A DNA stretch of 64,000 bases from contig NZ_CP109446.1 of the NCBI RefSeq assembly GCF_036227265.1, forward strand, positions 1,935,501 through 1,999,500, written 5' to 3'. The stretch comes from Streptomyces sp. NBC_01476 (GTDB lineage Bacteria; Actinomycetota; Actinomycetes; Streptomycetales; Streptomycetaceae). The notes below the pieces were generated by a model that saw only the letters and a program-made list of their open reading frames with translations, had not been told where the DNA came from and made no database searches. Shown here one piece after another: positions 38,576-46,919 of this stretch (positions are counted from its first letter, which is position 1; the number at the start of each line of letters is the position of its first letter). The position numbers and the translations under genes are program-made.

Positions 38576-38633
38576 ACATCGCGCGTACTCACTTCGCGAA
38601 GGCCGCCCTCGCAGGGGCGGCCTTCGGCGTTTC
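38562..38633 (+). terminator. trpEG attenuator with competing antiterminator
   Basis: Terminator: CGAAGGCCGCCC (38597-38608) pairs with GGGCGGCCTTCG (38615-38626), a perfect 12-bp stem with loop TCGCAG, followed by GCGTTT. Antiterminator: GGGCGGCC (38562-38569), just after the Trp codons, can pair with the same GGCCGCCC (38601-38608), excluding the terminator. If the ribosome stalls at UGG, the antiterminator forms and trpEG is read; if it passes, the terminator forms. Confidence 0.88.
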
Positions 38634-38679
38634 CCGGGCCGGCCGCCCCCAGGACCCACCCCCTGGAAGGACCCCCGCC

Positions 38680-40587
38680 GTGCACCCGACCCCCGCCCAG
38701 CTGACAGCACGCCTGCTCGCCCCCGGCTGCCCGCCGTTCGCCCTGCTGCACCGCCACACCCCCGGCCGCCCCGAGGGGGTCGTCGAGGTGCTGCTCGGCC
38801 CGGTCGAGGAGCATGCGCGGCTCACCGACATCCCGCTGCCCACCGGTGCCCCCGGCGCCGCGGCCACCGACGTGCTCGCCCTGGTCCCGTTCTGCCAGAT
38901 CCGTGAACGCGGCTTCGACGTCCGCGACGACGGCACCCCGCTGGCCGTCCTGCGGGTGCGGGAGCGGTACGAACTCCCGCTCGCCGCTCTGCCGGCCGCG
39001 CTGCCCGACCGGGACGTGCGGGTGACGGGCGGCGCCTTCGACGTCGCCGACGAGGTCTACGCGGGCATCGTGCGGCGGGTCATCGAGGACGAGATCGGCC
39101 GCGGTGAGGGCGCCAACTTCGTGATCCGGCGCACCTTCCGCGGCACCGTGCGGGAGTACGGTCCTGACGCCGCGCTGGCGCTGTTCGCGCGGCTGCTGCG
39201 CGGCGAACGCGGCGCGTACTGGACCTATGTCGTGCATACCCCGGAGCGGACCCTGGTCGGCGCCAGCCCCGAGGTGCATGTGCGGATGGCCGGCGGGACG
39301 GTGGTGATGAACCCGATCAGCGGCACCTACCGCTACCCCGAGCAGGGCCCGTCCGCCGAGGGGCTGCTGGCGTTCCTCCGCGACCCCAAGGAGGTCGAGG
39401 AGCTGACGATGGTGGTGGACGAGGAACTGAAGATGATGTGCACCGTCGGCGACCTCGGCGGGGTCGTGGTGGGCCCGCGGCTGAAGGAGATGGCGCACCT
39501 GGCGCACACCGAGTACGAGTTGCGCGGCCGGTCCACGATGGACGTACGGGAGGTGCTGCGCGAGACGATGTTCGCCGCGACGGTGACCGGGTCCCCGGTG
39601 CAGAACGCCTGCCGGGTCATCGAGCGGTACGAACCCGGGGGCCGCGGCTACTACGCGGGCGCGCTGGCGCTGATCGGCCGGGACGCGGGCGGGGCGCAGA
39701 CACTGGACTCGCCGATCCTGATCCGTACCGCCGACATCTCGCCGGACGGCGAGCTGAAGGTGCCGGTCGGGGCGACGCTGGTGCGGCACTCCGACCCCGG
39801 CTCCGAGGTGGCCGAGACCCATGCCAAGGCGGCGGGTGTGCTGACCGCGCTGGGGGTGCGGCCGGCGCCGGTACGGGCCCCGGGCGCGCCCCGGCTGCGG
39901 CTGGCGGAGGACATCAGGGTCAGGACGGCGCTGGACGCCCGCCGGGCGGACCTGGCGCCCTTCTGGCTGCGGATGCAGACCGAGCACCCGCCGGCGACCG
40001 CCCACGCGCTGGTGGTCGACGGCGAGGACACCTTCACGGCGATGCTGGCGCATGTCCTGCGGTCGGCGGGCCTCGCGGTGACGGTACGGCGCTACGACGA
40101 GCCGGGGCTGCGGGCGGCGGCCGCGGCGCACCCGGGTCCTGTGGTGCTCGGCCCCGGCCCCGGCGATCCCGCCGACCCGGCGGACCCCAAGATGCGGCTG
40201 CTCCGCGCGCTGGCGGCTGACCTGCTGGCAGGTCACCGGCACGGGGTGCTCGGGGTCTGCCTCGGCCATGAACTGCTGGCCGCGGAGCTGGGGCTCGACC
40301 TGGTCCGCAAGGAGAACCCGGCCCAGGGGGCCCAGGAGCGGATCGACTTCTTCGGACGGGCGGAGACGGTCGGCTTCTACAACACCTTCACCGCGCGGTG
40401 CGACGCGGCGACGGCGGAGGAGCTGGCGATGCACCGGGTGGAGCTGAGCCGGGACCCGGTCACCGGGGACATCCACGCGATGCGTGCGCCCGGTTTCGCG
40501 GGGGTCCAGTTCCACCCGGAGTCCGTGCTCACCCTCAACGGCCCGGCTCTGCTCGCCTCCCTCCTGCCCCCGGTCACCGTCCGCTGA
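38680..40587 (+). CDS. trpEG: Anthranilate synthase, fused TrpE-TrpG
   Basis: Converts chorismate and glutamine to anthranilate for tryptophan or secondary metabolites. 635 residues: chorismate-binding domain (about 1-430) with NPISGTYRYP, ETMFAATVTGSPV and RGYYAGALALI, and a glutamine amidotransferase domain (about 440-635) with GPGPGDP, nucleophile Cys in GVCLGHELLA and GVQFHPES with catalytic His. GTG start 38680 has GGAAGG 9 nt upstream. Attenuation by tryptophan is indicated by the leader. Such fusions are typical of actinomycete secondary or stress-linked anthranilate synthases (PhzE-like). Confidence 0.93.
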   Translation: MHPTPAQLTARLLAPGCPPFALLHRHTPGRPEGVVEVLLGPVEEHARLTDIPLPTGAPGAAATDVLALVPFCQIRERGFDVRDDGTPLAVLRVRERYELPLAALPAALPDRDVRVTGGAFDVADEVYAGIVRRVIEDEIGRGEGANFVIRRTFRGTVREYGPDAALALFARLLRGERGAYWTYVVHTPERTLVGASPEVHVRMAGGTVVMNPISGTYRYPEQGPSAEGLLAFLRDPKEVEELTMVVDEELKMMCTVGDLGGVVVGPRLKEMAHLAHTEYELRGRSTMDVREVLRETMFAATVTGSPVQNACRVIERYEPGGRGYYAGALALIGRDAGGAQTLDSPILIRTADISPDGELKVPVGATLVRHSDPGSEVAETHAKAAGVLTALGVRPAPVRAPGAPRLRLAEDIRVRTALDARRADLAPFWLRMQTEHPPATAHALVVDGEDTFTAMLAHVLRSAGLAVTVRRYDEPGLRAAAAAHPGPVVLGPGPGDPADPADPKMRLLRALAADLLAGHRHGVLGVCLGHELLAAELGLDLVRKENPAQGAQERIDFFGRAETVGFYNTFTARCDAATAEELAMHRVELSRDPVTGDIHAMRAPGFAGVQFHPESVLTLNGPALLASLLPPVTVR

Positions 40588-40622
40588 GACCGGCCCCTGA
40601 GACCGGCCGCTGAGACCGGCCG
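40584..40622. repeat. Three 13-bp tandem repeats at the trpEG 3' end
   Basis: CTGAGACCGGCC recurs at 40584, 40597 and 40610 (period 13). The first copy contains the trpEG stop codon. It may form the terminator of the convergent pair. Confidence 0.7.
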
Positions 40623-40655
40623 GTGCCCGGCGGAGGGCGCCGGTGCCGCGCCGGT

Positions 40656-41261
40656 TCAGGCCATTTCGGGAGTGGGGGTGGGCGGGGGCGGGAGGATCGG
40701 GTCGATCAGCATCAGGACGGCGGCGATCATCGCGTACGCGTCCGCTGTACCGTCCACCACCAGATCCGCCAGGGCCCGGGAGGGGGCGACATGGGCGAAG
40801 TGCCGCTCCCTCCCGCTCGCCAGATAGTTCCGCAGGGACAGCGCCGGGTCCTGCTGCTGGATCTCGATCTTGCGCAGGATCTTGCGGGCCAGCCGGATGT
40901 CGTCCGGGGTGTCCACGTAGACCCGCCAGGTCGCGCGGGCCACCACCGGGGCGAGGGTGAGCGCGAAGAGCCCCTCCACCACGACCAGCCGGTACCGCCC
41001 GCCCGAGGTCATCGCGTCCACGGCCGCGGCGACGGCGCCCTCGTCGATGGAGCCGGGATGGTTCCAGTCGAGGATCTCCGCACCGGACGCACTGCGGGTA
41101 CGCACCCCGCGCAGGGGGTCGTAGAAGTCGTCGAGATGGATCAGACCGACGCTCTCGGGGTGGTGCAGCGCCAGCGCGTCGGCAAGGGTGGACTTGCCCG
41201 ATGCGGTGCCGCCTGCGACCGCCAGTACAGGCACCGAATGCCTGCTCGCCACACCCGCCAT
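40656..41261 (-). CDS. Uridine-kinase-like P-loop kinase
   Basis: Predicted nucleoside kinase, 201 residues, of the uridine kinase/phosphoribulokinase family. Walker A GGTASGKSTLADAL, then LIHLDDFYDPLRG, DWNHPGSIDE and LVVVEGLFAL; the lid region has ARKILRKIEIQQQDP. Substrate not proved. It ends 69 bp before the trpEG stop and is convergent with it. The gap to pfkA contains 12-bp tandem repeats. Confidence 0.85.
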   Translation of the reverse strand: MAGVASRHSVPVLAVAGGTASGKSTLADALALHHPESVGLIHLDDFYDPLRGVRTRSASGAEILDWNHPGSIDEGAVAAAVDAMTSGGRYRLVVVEGLFALTLAPVVARATWRVYVDTPDDIRLARKILRKIEIQQQDPALSLRNYLASGRERHFAHVAPSRALADLVVDGTADAYAMIAAVLMLIDPILPPPPTPTPEMA

Positions 41262-41390
41262 ACCGGGCGCTCCTTCACGTGCTCAAGGGAAAACGAAGCG
41301 GCCGGACAAGCCGGGTGCACGGAGGATAGGACCCGGCGATCGTCCACGGCAAGACATGTCGGTCACGGCGCGGCCGAGCAGGACCGGATG

Positions 41391-41438
41391 GCCCGTGGGA
41401 GGGTCCGCGGGAAGATCCGCAGGAAGGTCCGTGGGAAG
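41391..41438. repeat. Four imperfect 12-bp tandem repeats between pfkA and the kinase gene
   Basis: Units at 41391, 41403, 41415 and 41427 vary around GTCCGCGGGAAG with one to three differences each. They occupy the 207-bp gap downstream of pfkA, where no gene is found. Confidence 0.65.
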
Positions 41439-41468
41439 GGCTGGGAGCACCTTGGCAAGCGGCGGGGG

Positions 41469-42497
41469 TCAGCCGAAGAAGACCTGGACCTCCTCGTAGA
41501 GCGACGCCGGCACCGTCTTGATGGTGGCGATCGCGTCCTTGATCGGCACCCGCACGACCCGGGTGCCCTGCAGCGCCACCATCTTCCCGAAGTCGCCCTC
41601 GCGTACCGCCTCGATCGCGTGCAGCCCGAAGCGGGTGGCGAGCCAGCGGTCGAAGGCACTGGGTGTGCCGCCGCGCTGGACGTGCCCGAGCACGGTGGTC
41701 CTGGCCTCCTTGCCGGTGCGCTTCTCGATCTGGGTGGCGAGCCATTCGCCGATGCCGGAGAGCCGGACATGGCCGAAGGAGTCCAGCGTGCCGTCCTTGA
41801 GCACCAGGTCGCCGTCCTGCGGCATCGCCCCCTCGGCGACCACCACGATCGGCGCGTAACGGATCTTGAACCGGCTCTCCACCCACGCGCAGACCTGGTC
41901 GAGGTCGAACCGCTGCTCGGGGATGAGGATGACGTTGGCGCCGCCGGCCAGCCCGGAGTGCAGGGCGATCCAGCCGGCGTGCCGGCCCATCACCTCGACG
42001 ACCAGCACCCGCATATGGGACTCGGCGGTGGTGTGCAGGCGGTCGATCGCCTCGGTGGCGATGTTGACCGCGGTGTCGAAGCCGAAGGTGTAGTCGGTGG
42101 CCGACAGGTCGTTGTCGATGGTCTTCGGTACGCCGACGCACGGGATGCCGTGCTGCTCGTGGAGTTCCGCGGCGACCCCGAGGGTGTCCTCGCCGCCGAT
42201 CACGATGAGCGCTTCGACGTCGTTCTCCGCGAGGTTCGCTCTGACCCGGTCGACGCCGCCTTCGGCCTTGAGCGGATTGGTCCGTGAGGACCCGAGGATG
42301 GTGCCGCCGCGGGGCAGGATGCCGCGGACGGCCGGGATGTCGAGCGGTACCGTGTCCCCCTGCAGGGGCCCGCGCCAGCCGTCCCGGAACCCGGTGAAGT
42401 CGTAGCCGTACTCCTGGACGCCTTTACGGACGATGCCGCGGATGACCGCGTTGAGACCGGGGCAGTCCCCGCCACCGGTCAGAACTCCGACCCGCAT
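41469..42497 (-). CDS. pfkA: 6-phosphofructokinase with PPi-type selectivity residues
   Basis: Phosphorylates fructose 6-phosphate to the 1,6-bisphosphate in glycolysis. 342 residues with GGGDCPGLNAVIRG, GGTILGSSRTNP, PKTIDNDL, the MGRHAGW motif, and VLGHVQRGG. At the phosphoryl-donor positions it has GGEDT (Asp104) and PKTIDND (Lys125, the position usually numbered 124). Gly at these sites is typical of ATP enzymes, while Asp/Lys mark PPi-dependent ones, so it could use PPi or be mixed. ATG 42497 chosen because a GAAGGG ribosome site precedes it. A Crp-like site lies upstream. Confidence 0.93.
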   Translation of the reverse strand: MRVGVLTGGGDCPGLNAVIRGIVRKGVQEYGYDFTGFRDGWRGPLQGDTVPLDIPAVRGILPRGGTILGSSRTNPLKAEGGVDRVRANLAENDVEALIVIGGEDTLGVAAELHEQHGIPCVGVPKTIDNDLSATDYTFGFDTAVNIATEAIDRLHTTAESHMRVLVVEVMGRHAGWIALHSGLAGGANVILIPEQRFDLDQVCAWVESRFKIRYAPIVVVAEGAMPQDGDLVLKDGTLDSFGHVRLSGIGEWLATQIEKRTGKEARTTVLGHVQRGGTPSAFDRWLATRFGLHAIEAVREGDFGKMVALQGTRVVRVPIKDAIATIKTVPASLYEEVQVFFG

Positions 42498-42556
42498 GGA
42501 CTCTTCCCTTCGTCGCAAGCCAGCTGTGCCGGATGTGCAACCTCCGCCAAGCTAGC

Positions 42557-42570
42557 GTGACTTGGGTCAC
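42557..42570. promoter_or_regulatory. Crp-like operator GTGAC-N4-GTCAC upstream of pfkA
   Basis: GTGACTTGGGTCAC at 42557-42570 is a perfect palindrome of the class GTGA-N6-TCAC and also fits the S. coelicolor Crp pattern GTG-N6-GNCAC. It lies 60-73 bp upstream of the pfkA start codon and overlaps the macR stop codon. This would link the glycolysis gene to cAMP-Crp; binding is not shown. Confidence 0.7.
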
Positions 42571-43310
42571 GTGTCGCCGTCCGTGCGCGCCTGTGTACGG
42601 TCGGCTGGCCGGGCCGTGCCGTCCAGCCCGCGTTCGATCGCGTAGCGGACCAGTTCGACCCGGTTGTGGAGCTGGAGTTTGCCGAGGGTGTTCTGCACGT
42701 GGTTCTGGACCGTGCGGTGCGAGATGACGAGCCGCTGCGCGATCTGCTTGTAGCTCAGGCCCTTGGCGACCAGGCGCAGCACCTCGGTCTCGCGGTCGGT
42801 GAGCCGGGGTGCGGCGGGGCCGTCGCCGGCCGCGGCGGGCGCCGGTGCGGCGGCGAGTCTGCGGTACTCGCCGAGGACGAGTCCGGCCAGCCCCGGGGTG
42901 AACACCGGGTCCCCGACGGCGGTCCGCCGGACCGCGTCCACCAGTTCCTCGCGGCCGGCCGACTTCAGCAGATAGCCGGTCGCCCCGGACTTCACCGCCT
43001 CCAGCACGTCGGTGTGCTCGCCGCTGGCGGAGAGCACCAGTACCCGTACGGCGGAGTCGTGGGCCACCACCTCCTTGCAGACCTGCACCCCGGAGGCCCC
43101 GGGCAGGTTGAGGTCGAGGACGAGCACCTGGGGGCGGGCGGCGCGGGCCCGGCGGACCGCCTCGGGGCCGTCGCCCGCCGTCGCCACCACCTTCAGCCCG
43201 GCCTCGGTGAGATCGCGGGCGACCGCGTCGCGCCACATCGGGTGGTCGTCCACGACCATCACGGTCACCGACTGCTCGCCACCCACGTCTCCGGCGGTTC
43301 CGACCGTCAT
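42567..43310 (-). CDS. macR: NarL/LuxR-family response regulator MacR
   Basis: Response regulator, 247 residues, forming a pair with the upstream histidine kinase. The receiver has acidic Asp21/Asp22 and phospho-acceptor Asp66 in VLVLDLNLPG, and Lys in GYLLKSAG. The LuxR-type helix-turn-helix is LTDRETEVLRLVAKGLSYKQIAQRLVISHRTVQNHVQ. By position (SCO2120-like) and family it is MacR, reported to act on membrane protein genes and antibiotic output. ATG 43310 overlaps the kinase stop by 4 nt. Recognition of the symbol is from recollection of synteny. Confidence 0.85.
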   Translation of the reverse strand: MTVGTAGDVGGEQSVTVMVVDDHPMWRDAVARDLTEAGLKVVATAGDGPEAVRRARAARPQVLVLDLNLPGASGVQVCKEVVAHDSAVRVLVLSASGEHTDVLEAVKSGATGYLLKSAGREELVDAVRRTAVGDPVFTPGLAGLVLGEYRRLAAAPAPAAAGDGPAAPRLTDRETEVLRLVAKGLSYKQIAQRLVISHRTVQNHVQNTLGKLQLHNRVELVRYAIERGLDGTARPADRTQARTDGDT

Positions 43311-44530
43311 CGTGTGCTGCCGCCCTTCGCTTCGCTGAGTTCTTCGGTACGGGCCGGGAGGCCGGCTCCGCCCCTGGCCCCGGCCCTGGCCGCTGCCGCC
43401 TCCTTGGGCAGCCGCAGTTCCACCTCGGTGCCCTGCCCCGGGACGGAGACCAGTTCCGCGCTGCCGCCCAGGTCGCGCAGCCGGCCGCGGATGGACTGGG
43501 CGACACCGAGCCGTCCTTCGTCCGCGGCGGCGGCCAGCCTGCCCTCGGCGATGCCGGGCCCGTCGTCCCGCACGGTGACCAGCACCGCGTCCGGTTCGTC
43601 CTCGACCAGGATCCACGCCTGCGCCCGCTCGCCGGCGTGCTTGCGGACGTTGTCCAGCGCGGCGGCGACCGCGGCGGCCAGTTCGGCGGCCGCGGCCGGG
43701 GCCAGGAGGACCGGGGTGCCGGGTGCGGACAGCGTGATCCGGGCGGAGGTCAGCGGGTTGAGCAGGGTGCGCAGGTCGTGCGGCGGACCGGTGGTGTCGC
43801 CGGCCGGGGGGCGGGGCGGCGGGGCGCCGCTGATCAGGGTGCGCAGCGCGGCCTGCTGCTCGCCGGCCAGCCGGCCGAGCTCGGCGGCCTCACCGCCGGC
43901 CTGGCTGCCGCGGTGCTGGACCATGGCCAGCACCTGGAGCACCCCGTCGTGGATGTCGCGGGCCAGCCGCTCGCGCTCCCGGGTGGCCGCCTCGATCTGC
44001 AGCGCGCGGGCCAGGGTCCGTTCGCTGGCGCGGGCGACCTCCACCACGTAACCGATGGCGATGCTGGCGATCCAGACCAGCACCAGGTTGTGCAGGGTGT
44101 CCCGGCTGGGCGTGCCGCGCTCGATCAGGTCGGCGGCGGCGACCAGCGAGGAGGCGACGGCCGCCCAGCGCCAGCCGCCCTTGACCGCGTAGGCCAGCAC
44201 CGAGCCCGCGGTCCATATCGACGGCAGGGTGAAGGCGCCGGCCTGGATCCGGGCCGGCGAGTCCACCAGGCCGGTGAGCAGGATGCCGCCGACGGCCACC
44301 GTGAGGTCGGCGGCCAGGAAGCCGCGGGTGCAGCGTTCGGCGTTCTTCACCCGGCCGAGGGTGGCGAGCGTCCAGCCGGTCAGGACCGCCATGTAGACAC
44401 CGCCGGGCAGCGGGTGCCGCAGCTCACCGTACGCGTGGACATAGAGCGCGACGGCGTATCCGCAGGTCAGGACCCGGTACGCGAGGAGGGCGCGCCACAG
44501 TGGCTGTTCCACCGACATCTTCATGGCCAT
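43307..44530 (-). CDS. macS: MacS-type sensor histidine kinase (DUF5931 N-terminus)
   Basis: Membrane kinase of 407 residues: about five hydrophobic helices in the first 165 residues (DUF5931), then the HisKA_3 dimerisation helix ERERLARDIHDGVLQVLAMVQ with phosphorylated His194, and an ATPase domain with DNVRKHAG, VTVRDDGPGIAEG and GQGTEVEL. ATP lid and N-box are conserved, so it should be active. It starts at ATG 44530, though ATGs at 44524 and 44518 are possible. The signal is unknown. Its gene overlaps macR. Confidence 0.88.
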   Translation of the reverse strand: MAMKMSVEQPLWRALLAYRVLTCGYAVALYVHAYGELRHPLPGGVYMAVLTGWTLATLGRVKNAERCTRGFLAADLTVAVGGILLTGLVDSPARIQAGAFTLPSIWTAGSVLAYAVKGGWRWAAVASSLVAAADLIERGTPSRDTLHNLVLVWIASIAIGYVVEVARASERTLARALQIEAATRERERLARDIHDGVLQVLAMVQHRGSQAGGEAAELGRLAGEQQAALRTLISGAPPPRPPAGDTTGPPHDLRTLLNPLTSARITLSAPGTPVLLAPAAAAELAAAVAAALDNVRKHAGERAQAWILVEDEPDAVLVTVRDDGPGIAEGRLAAAADEGRLGVAQSIRGRLRDLGGSAELVSVPGQGTEVELRLPKEAAAARAGARGGAGLPARTEELSEAKGGSTR

Positions 44531-44556
44531 GGCGGGCCCCCTCCCCCGTCGTACGG

Positions 44557-45300
44557 TCAGCTGCCGGCCTGCTCCTGCGGTCTGCCGGCGGCCGTCTCGG
44601 CCGCGGCTTTGGCGGCTTCGGCGATCTGGCGCTTGGCGGCGGTGGCGTAGATGTCGACGTACTCCTGGCCGGAGAGCTTCATGATCTCGTACATCACCTC
44701 GTCGGTGACCGAGCGCAGGATGAAGCGGTCGCCCTCCATGCCCTGATAGCGGCTGAAGTCGAGCGGCTTGCCGATCCGGATGCCGGGCCGGGGGTTGAGC
44801 TTGGGGATCACCTGGCCGGGCGGCTGGAGCTTCTCGGTGTCGATCATCGCGACCGGGATCACCGGAGCGCCGGAGGCCAGCGCGACCCGGGCAAGACCGC
44901 CCGGTTTGCCGCGGTAGAGCCGGCCGTCGGGCGACCGGGTGCCCTCGGGGTAGATACCGAAGAGCTCACCGCGGGCCAGCACCGCGACACCGCTGTTCAC
45001 CGCCGCCTCGCCGGCGCCGCGGGCGCCGGAGCGGTCCACCGGGAGCTGGCCGACGCCCTTGAAGAAGGCCGCGGTCAGCTTGCCCTTGAGGCCGGGCGCG
45101 GTGAAGTACTCGGCCTTGGCGATGAAGGTGACCTGCCGGTCCAGGACCGAGGGAAGGAAGAAGGAGTCGGAGAACGACAGGTGATTGCTCGCCAGAATGG
45201 CCGGCCCCTCGCTGGGGACATTCTCCAGGCCCTCCACCCAGGGCCGGAACACAGCCTTGATGGGGTGGCCGAGAACGATCTTCATCGCGCCGTAGAACAA
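44557..45300 (-). CDS. plsC: 1-acyl-sn-glycerol-3-phosphate acyltransferase
   Basis: Membrane-associated enzyme making phosphatidic acid. 247 residues with the catalytic NHLSFSD motif (His40, Asp45), FIAKAEYF, and EGTRSPDGRLYRGKPG, which binds the acceptor phosphate. The start is TTG 45300, supported by GGAGG 5 nt before it; the first ATG (45285) would cut off conserved N-terminal sequence. Orthologue in type of Rv2182c. The 268-bp divergent gap to the esterase shows no gene. Confidence 0.93.
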   Translation of the reverse strand: MFYGAMKIVLGHPIKAVFRPWVEGLENVPSEGPAILASNHLSFSDSFFLPSVLDRQVTFIAKAEYFTAPGLKGKLTAAFFKGVGQLPVDRSGARGAGEAAVNSGVAVLARGELFGIYPEGTRSPDGRLYRGKPGGLARVALASGAPVIPVAMIDTEKLQPPGQVIPKLNPRPGIRIGKPLDFSRYQGMEGDRFILRSVTDEVMYEIMKLSGQEYVDIYATAAKRQIAEAAKAAAETAAGRPQEQAGS

Positions 45301-45568
45301 CCGATCCTCCTGTGAGCCGACGCACTGACCTTAACGCCACCGGCGGGCGCCCGGTCCGCACCGGGCGAGGTCCGCAGGGCGTGCCTCGCGGGTGGTCCCG
45401 GCCCGGCACGTCCGATGGGGCTTACCGCCAGGTATCGGGTCCGCGTACGCTGAACTCCCGGCCTCGCGCACACACGCGTATCCAGGTGGCCGCGCACGCA
45501 CGCAGCCGCGCGGCCACGTGCCCATGTACCCGCCTACCCGCGAACACGCGTCCGAACAGGAGACAACG

Positions 45569-46354
45569 GTGCCGCTCATGTCCGGAGCCGAACCGTACCG
45601 CCATGACGGCGGTGAGACCGGCGTGCTGCTCTGCCATGGTTTCACCGGCTCCCCGCAGTCCCTGCGCCCCTGGGGTGAATATCTGGCGGCGCGCGGGCTC
45701 AGCGTGTCGCTGCCGCTGCTGCCCGGTCACGGCACCCGCTGGCAGGACATGCAGCTCACCGGCTGGCAGGACTGGTACGCGGAGGTCGACCGGGAACTGG
45801 TGGCGCTCTCCGAACGCTGCTCCCGGGTCTTCGTGGCCGGGCTGTCGATGGGCGGCGCGCTGGCGCTGCGGCTGGCCGAGAAGCACGGGACCGCGGTCAG
45901 CGGGGTGATCCTGGTGAACCCCTCGGTGAAGGGCGACAGCGTGCAGCTGAAGGCCGTGCCGGTGCTCCGGCATCTCGTGCCGTCGGTGGCGGGCATCGCC
46001 AGCGACATCGCGGCCGAGGGCGGCTCCGAGCTCGGGTACGACCGGACCCCGCTGCACGCGGTGCACTCGCTCAGCAGGTTCTGGGGGATCGTACGGGCCG
46101 CGCTGCCGCAGGTGACCCAGCCGCTCCTGCTGCTGCACAGCCGGGTGGACCACGTGGTGCACCCGTCCAACTCGGCTGTGGTGCTCGGCAAGGTGTCGTC
46201 CACGGACGTCACGGAGATCGTGCTGGAGCGCAGCTACCACGTGGCCACGCTCGACCACGACGCGGAGCGCATCTTCACGGAGTCCTACGACTTCGTACGA
46301 CGGCTGTCCGCTCCGGCGGGCGACACGGTCAAGGAGAGTACGGCCGGTGGCTGA
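45569..46354 (+). CDS. Alpha/beta hydrolase (esterase or monoacylglycerol lipase)
   Basis: Serine hydrolase of 261 residues; the oxyanion segment GVLLCHGFTGSPQS, nucleophile in GLSMGGALA, Asp in HSRVDHVVHP, and His in SYHVATLDHD give a complete triad. Related to carboxylesterase Est30 type. GTG 45569 has AGGAG 7 nt upstream; an ATG at 45578 is possible. The substrate is presumably an acyl ester or glyceride given the neighbouring plsC. It overlaps the next gene by 8 nt. Confidence 0.87.
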   Translation: MPLMSGAEPYRHDGGETGVLLCHGFTGSPQSLRPWGEYLAARGLSVSLPLLPGHGTRWQDMQLTGWQDWYAEVDRELVALSERCSRVFVAGLSMGGALALRLAEKHGTAVSGVILVNPSVKGDSVQLKAVPVLRHLVPSVAGIASDIAAEGGSELGYDRTPLHAVHSLSRFWGIVRAALPQVTQPLLLLHSRVDHVVHPSNSAVVLGKVSSTDVTEIVLERSYHVATLDHDAERIFTESYDFVRRLSAPAGDTVKESTAGG

Positions 46355-46862
46355 CCGCGAGGACGAGAACACCGCACCCCAGGAAGAGCCGGGCCGGCCG
46401 CCGCTGGACGAGGACGCGGCCTGGGCCGCGCTCGTGGCCGGCTATGACAACGAGCCGGCGCCGGGCGCAGAACCGGCCTGGCCGGAGGCGGAGAACGTGC
46501 CGCCCAAGGACCCCGCACCGGTCAACCAGCTGCCCCCGCCGCCGGATCGCAGCATCGTCATCCATCCGGTGATCTCCGGGCCGCGCAACTACGAACTCGT
46601 CGACGACGAGGACGACGCGCACTTCGTACCGCCGGAGCCGCCCCCGCTGCCCGAGGCCGACGTCACCACGAAGTTCGCCTGGATCGCGGTCATCGGCGGT
46701 CCGCTCCTGCTGCTCGCCTTCGTCCTCTTCGGCCTCGAACTCACCTGGTGGGCGATCCTGGTGGGCCTCGGCGGCTTCCTCGGCGGCTTCGCCACCCTCG
46801 TCACGCGGATGCGTACCGGGGACGATGACGACGACCTCCCCGGCGGCGGCGCGGTCGTCTGA
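46347..46862 (+). CDS. Acidic protein with two C-terminal membrane helices
   Basis: Unknown function, 171 residues. The N-terminal 105 residues are acidic and Pro-rich (many Asp/Glu), followed by helices FAWIAVIGGPLLLLAFVLFG and TWWAILVGLGGFLGGFATL, then a DDDDD tail. GTG start 46347 overlaps the preceding stop and AAGGAG is 10 nt upstream. Translational coupling with the esterase suggests a shared membrane process. Streptomyces-conserved hypothetical type. Confidence 0.8.
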   Translation: MADREDENTAPQEEPGRPPLDEDAAWAALVAGYDNEPAPGAEPAWPEAENVPPKDPAPVNQLPPPPDRSIVIHPVISGPRNYELVDDEDDAHFVPPEPPPLPEADVTTKFAWIAVIGGPLLLLAFVLFGLELTWWAILVGLGGFLGGFATLVTRMRTGDDDDDLPGGGAVV

Positions 46863-46919
46863 GCGGCCCGCGCCGGGCCCACCGCCCACCGCCCGGGGCG
46901 GCGGACGGAAGGCCGGACG

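Noticed and set aside
38561-38700. Plain intrinsic terminator of the amidase gene at 38597-38626
   Set aside because: Position after a Trp-codon leader and the competing 38562-38569 segment show it is the trp attenuator; the amidase stop has its own hairpin at 38473.
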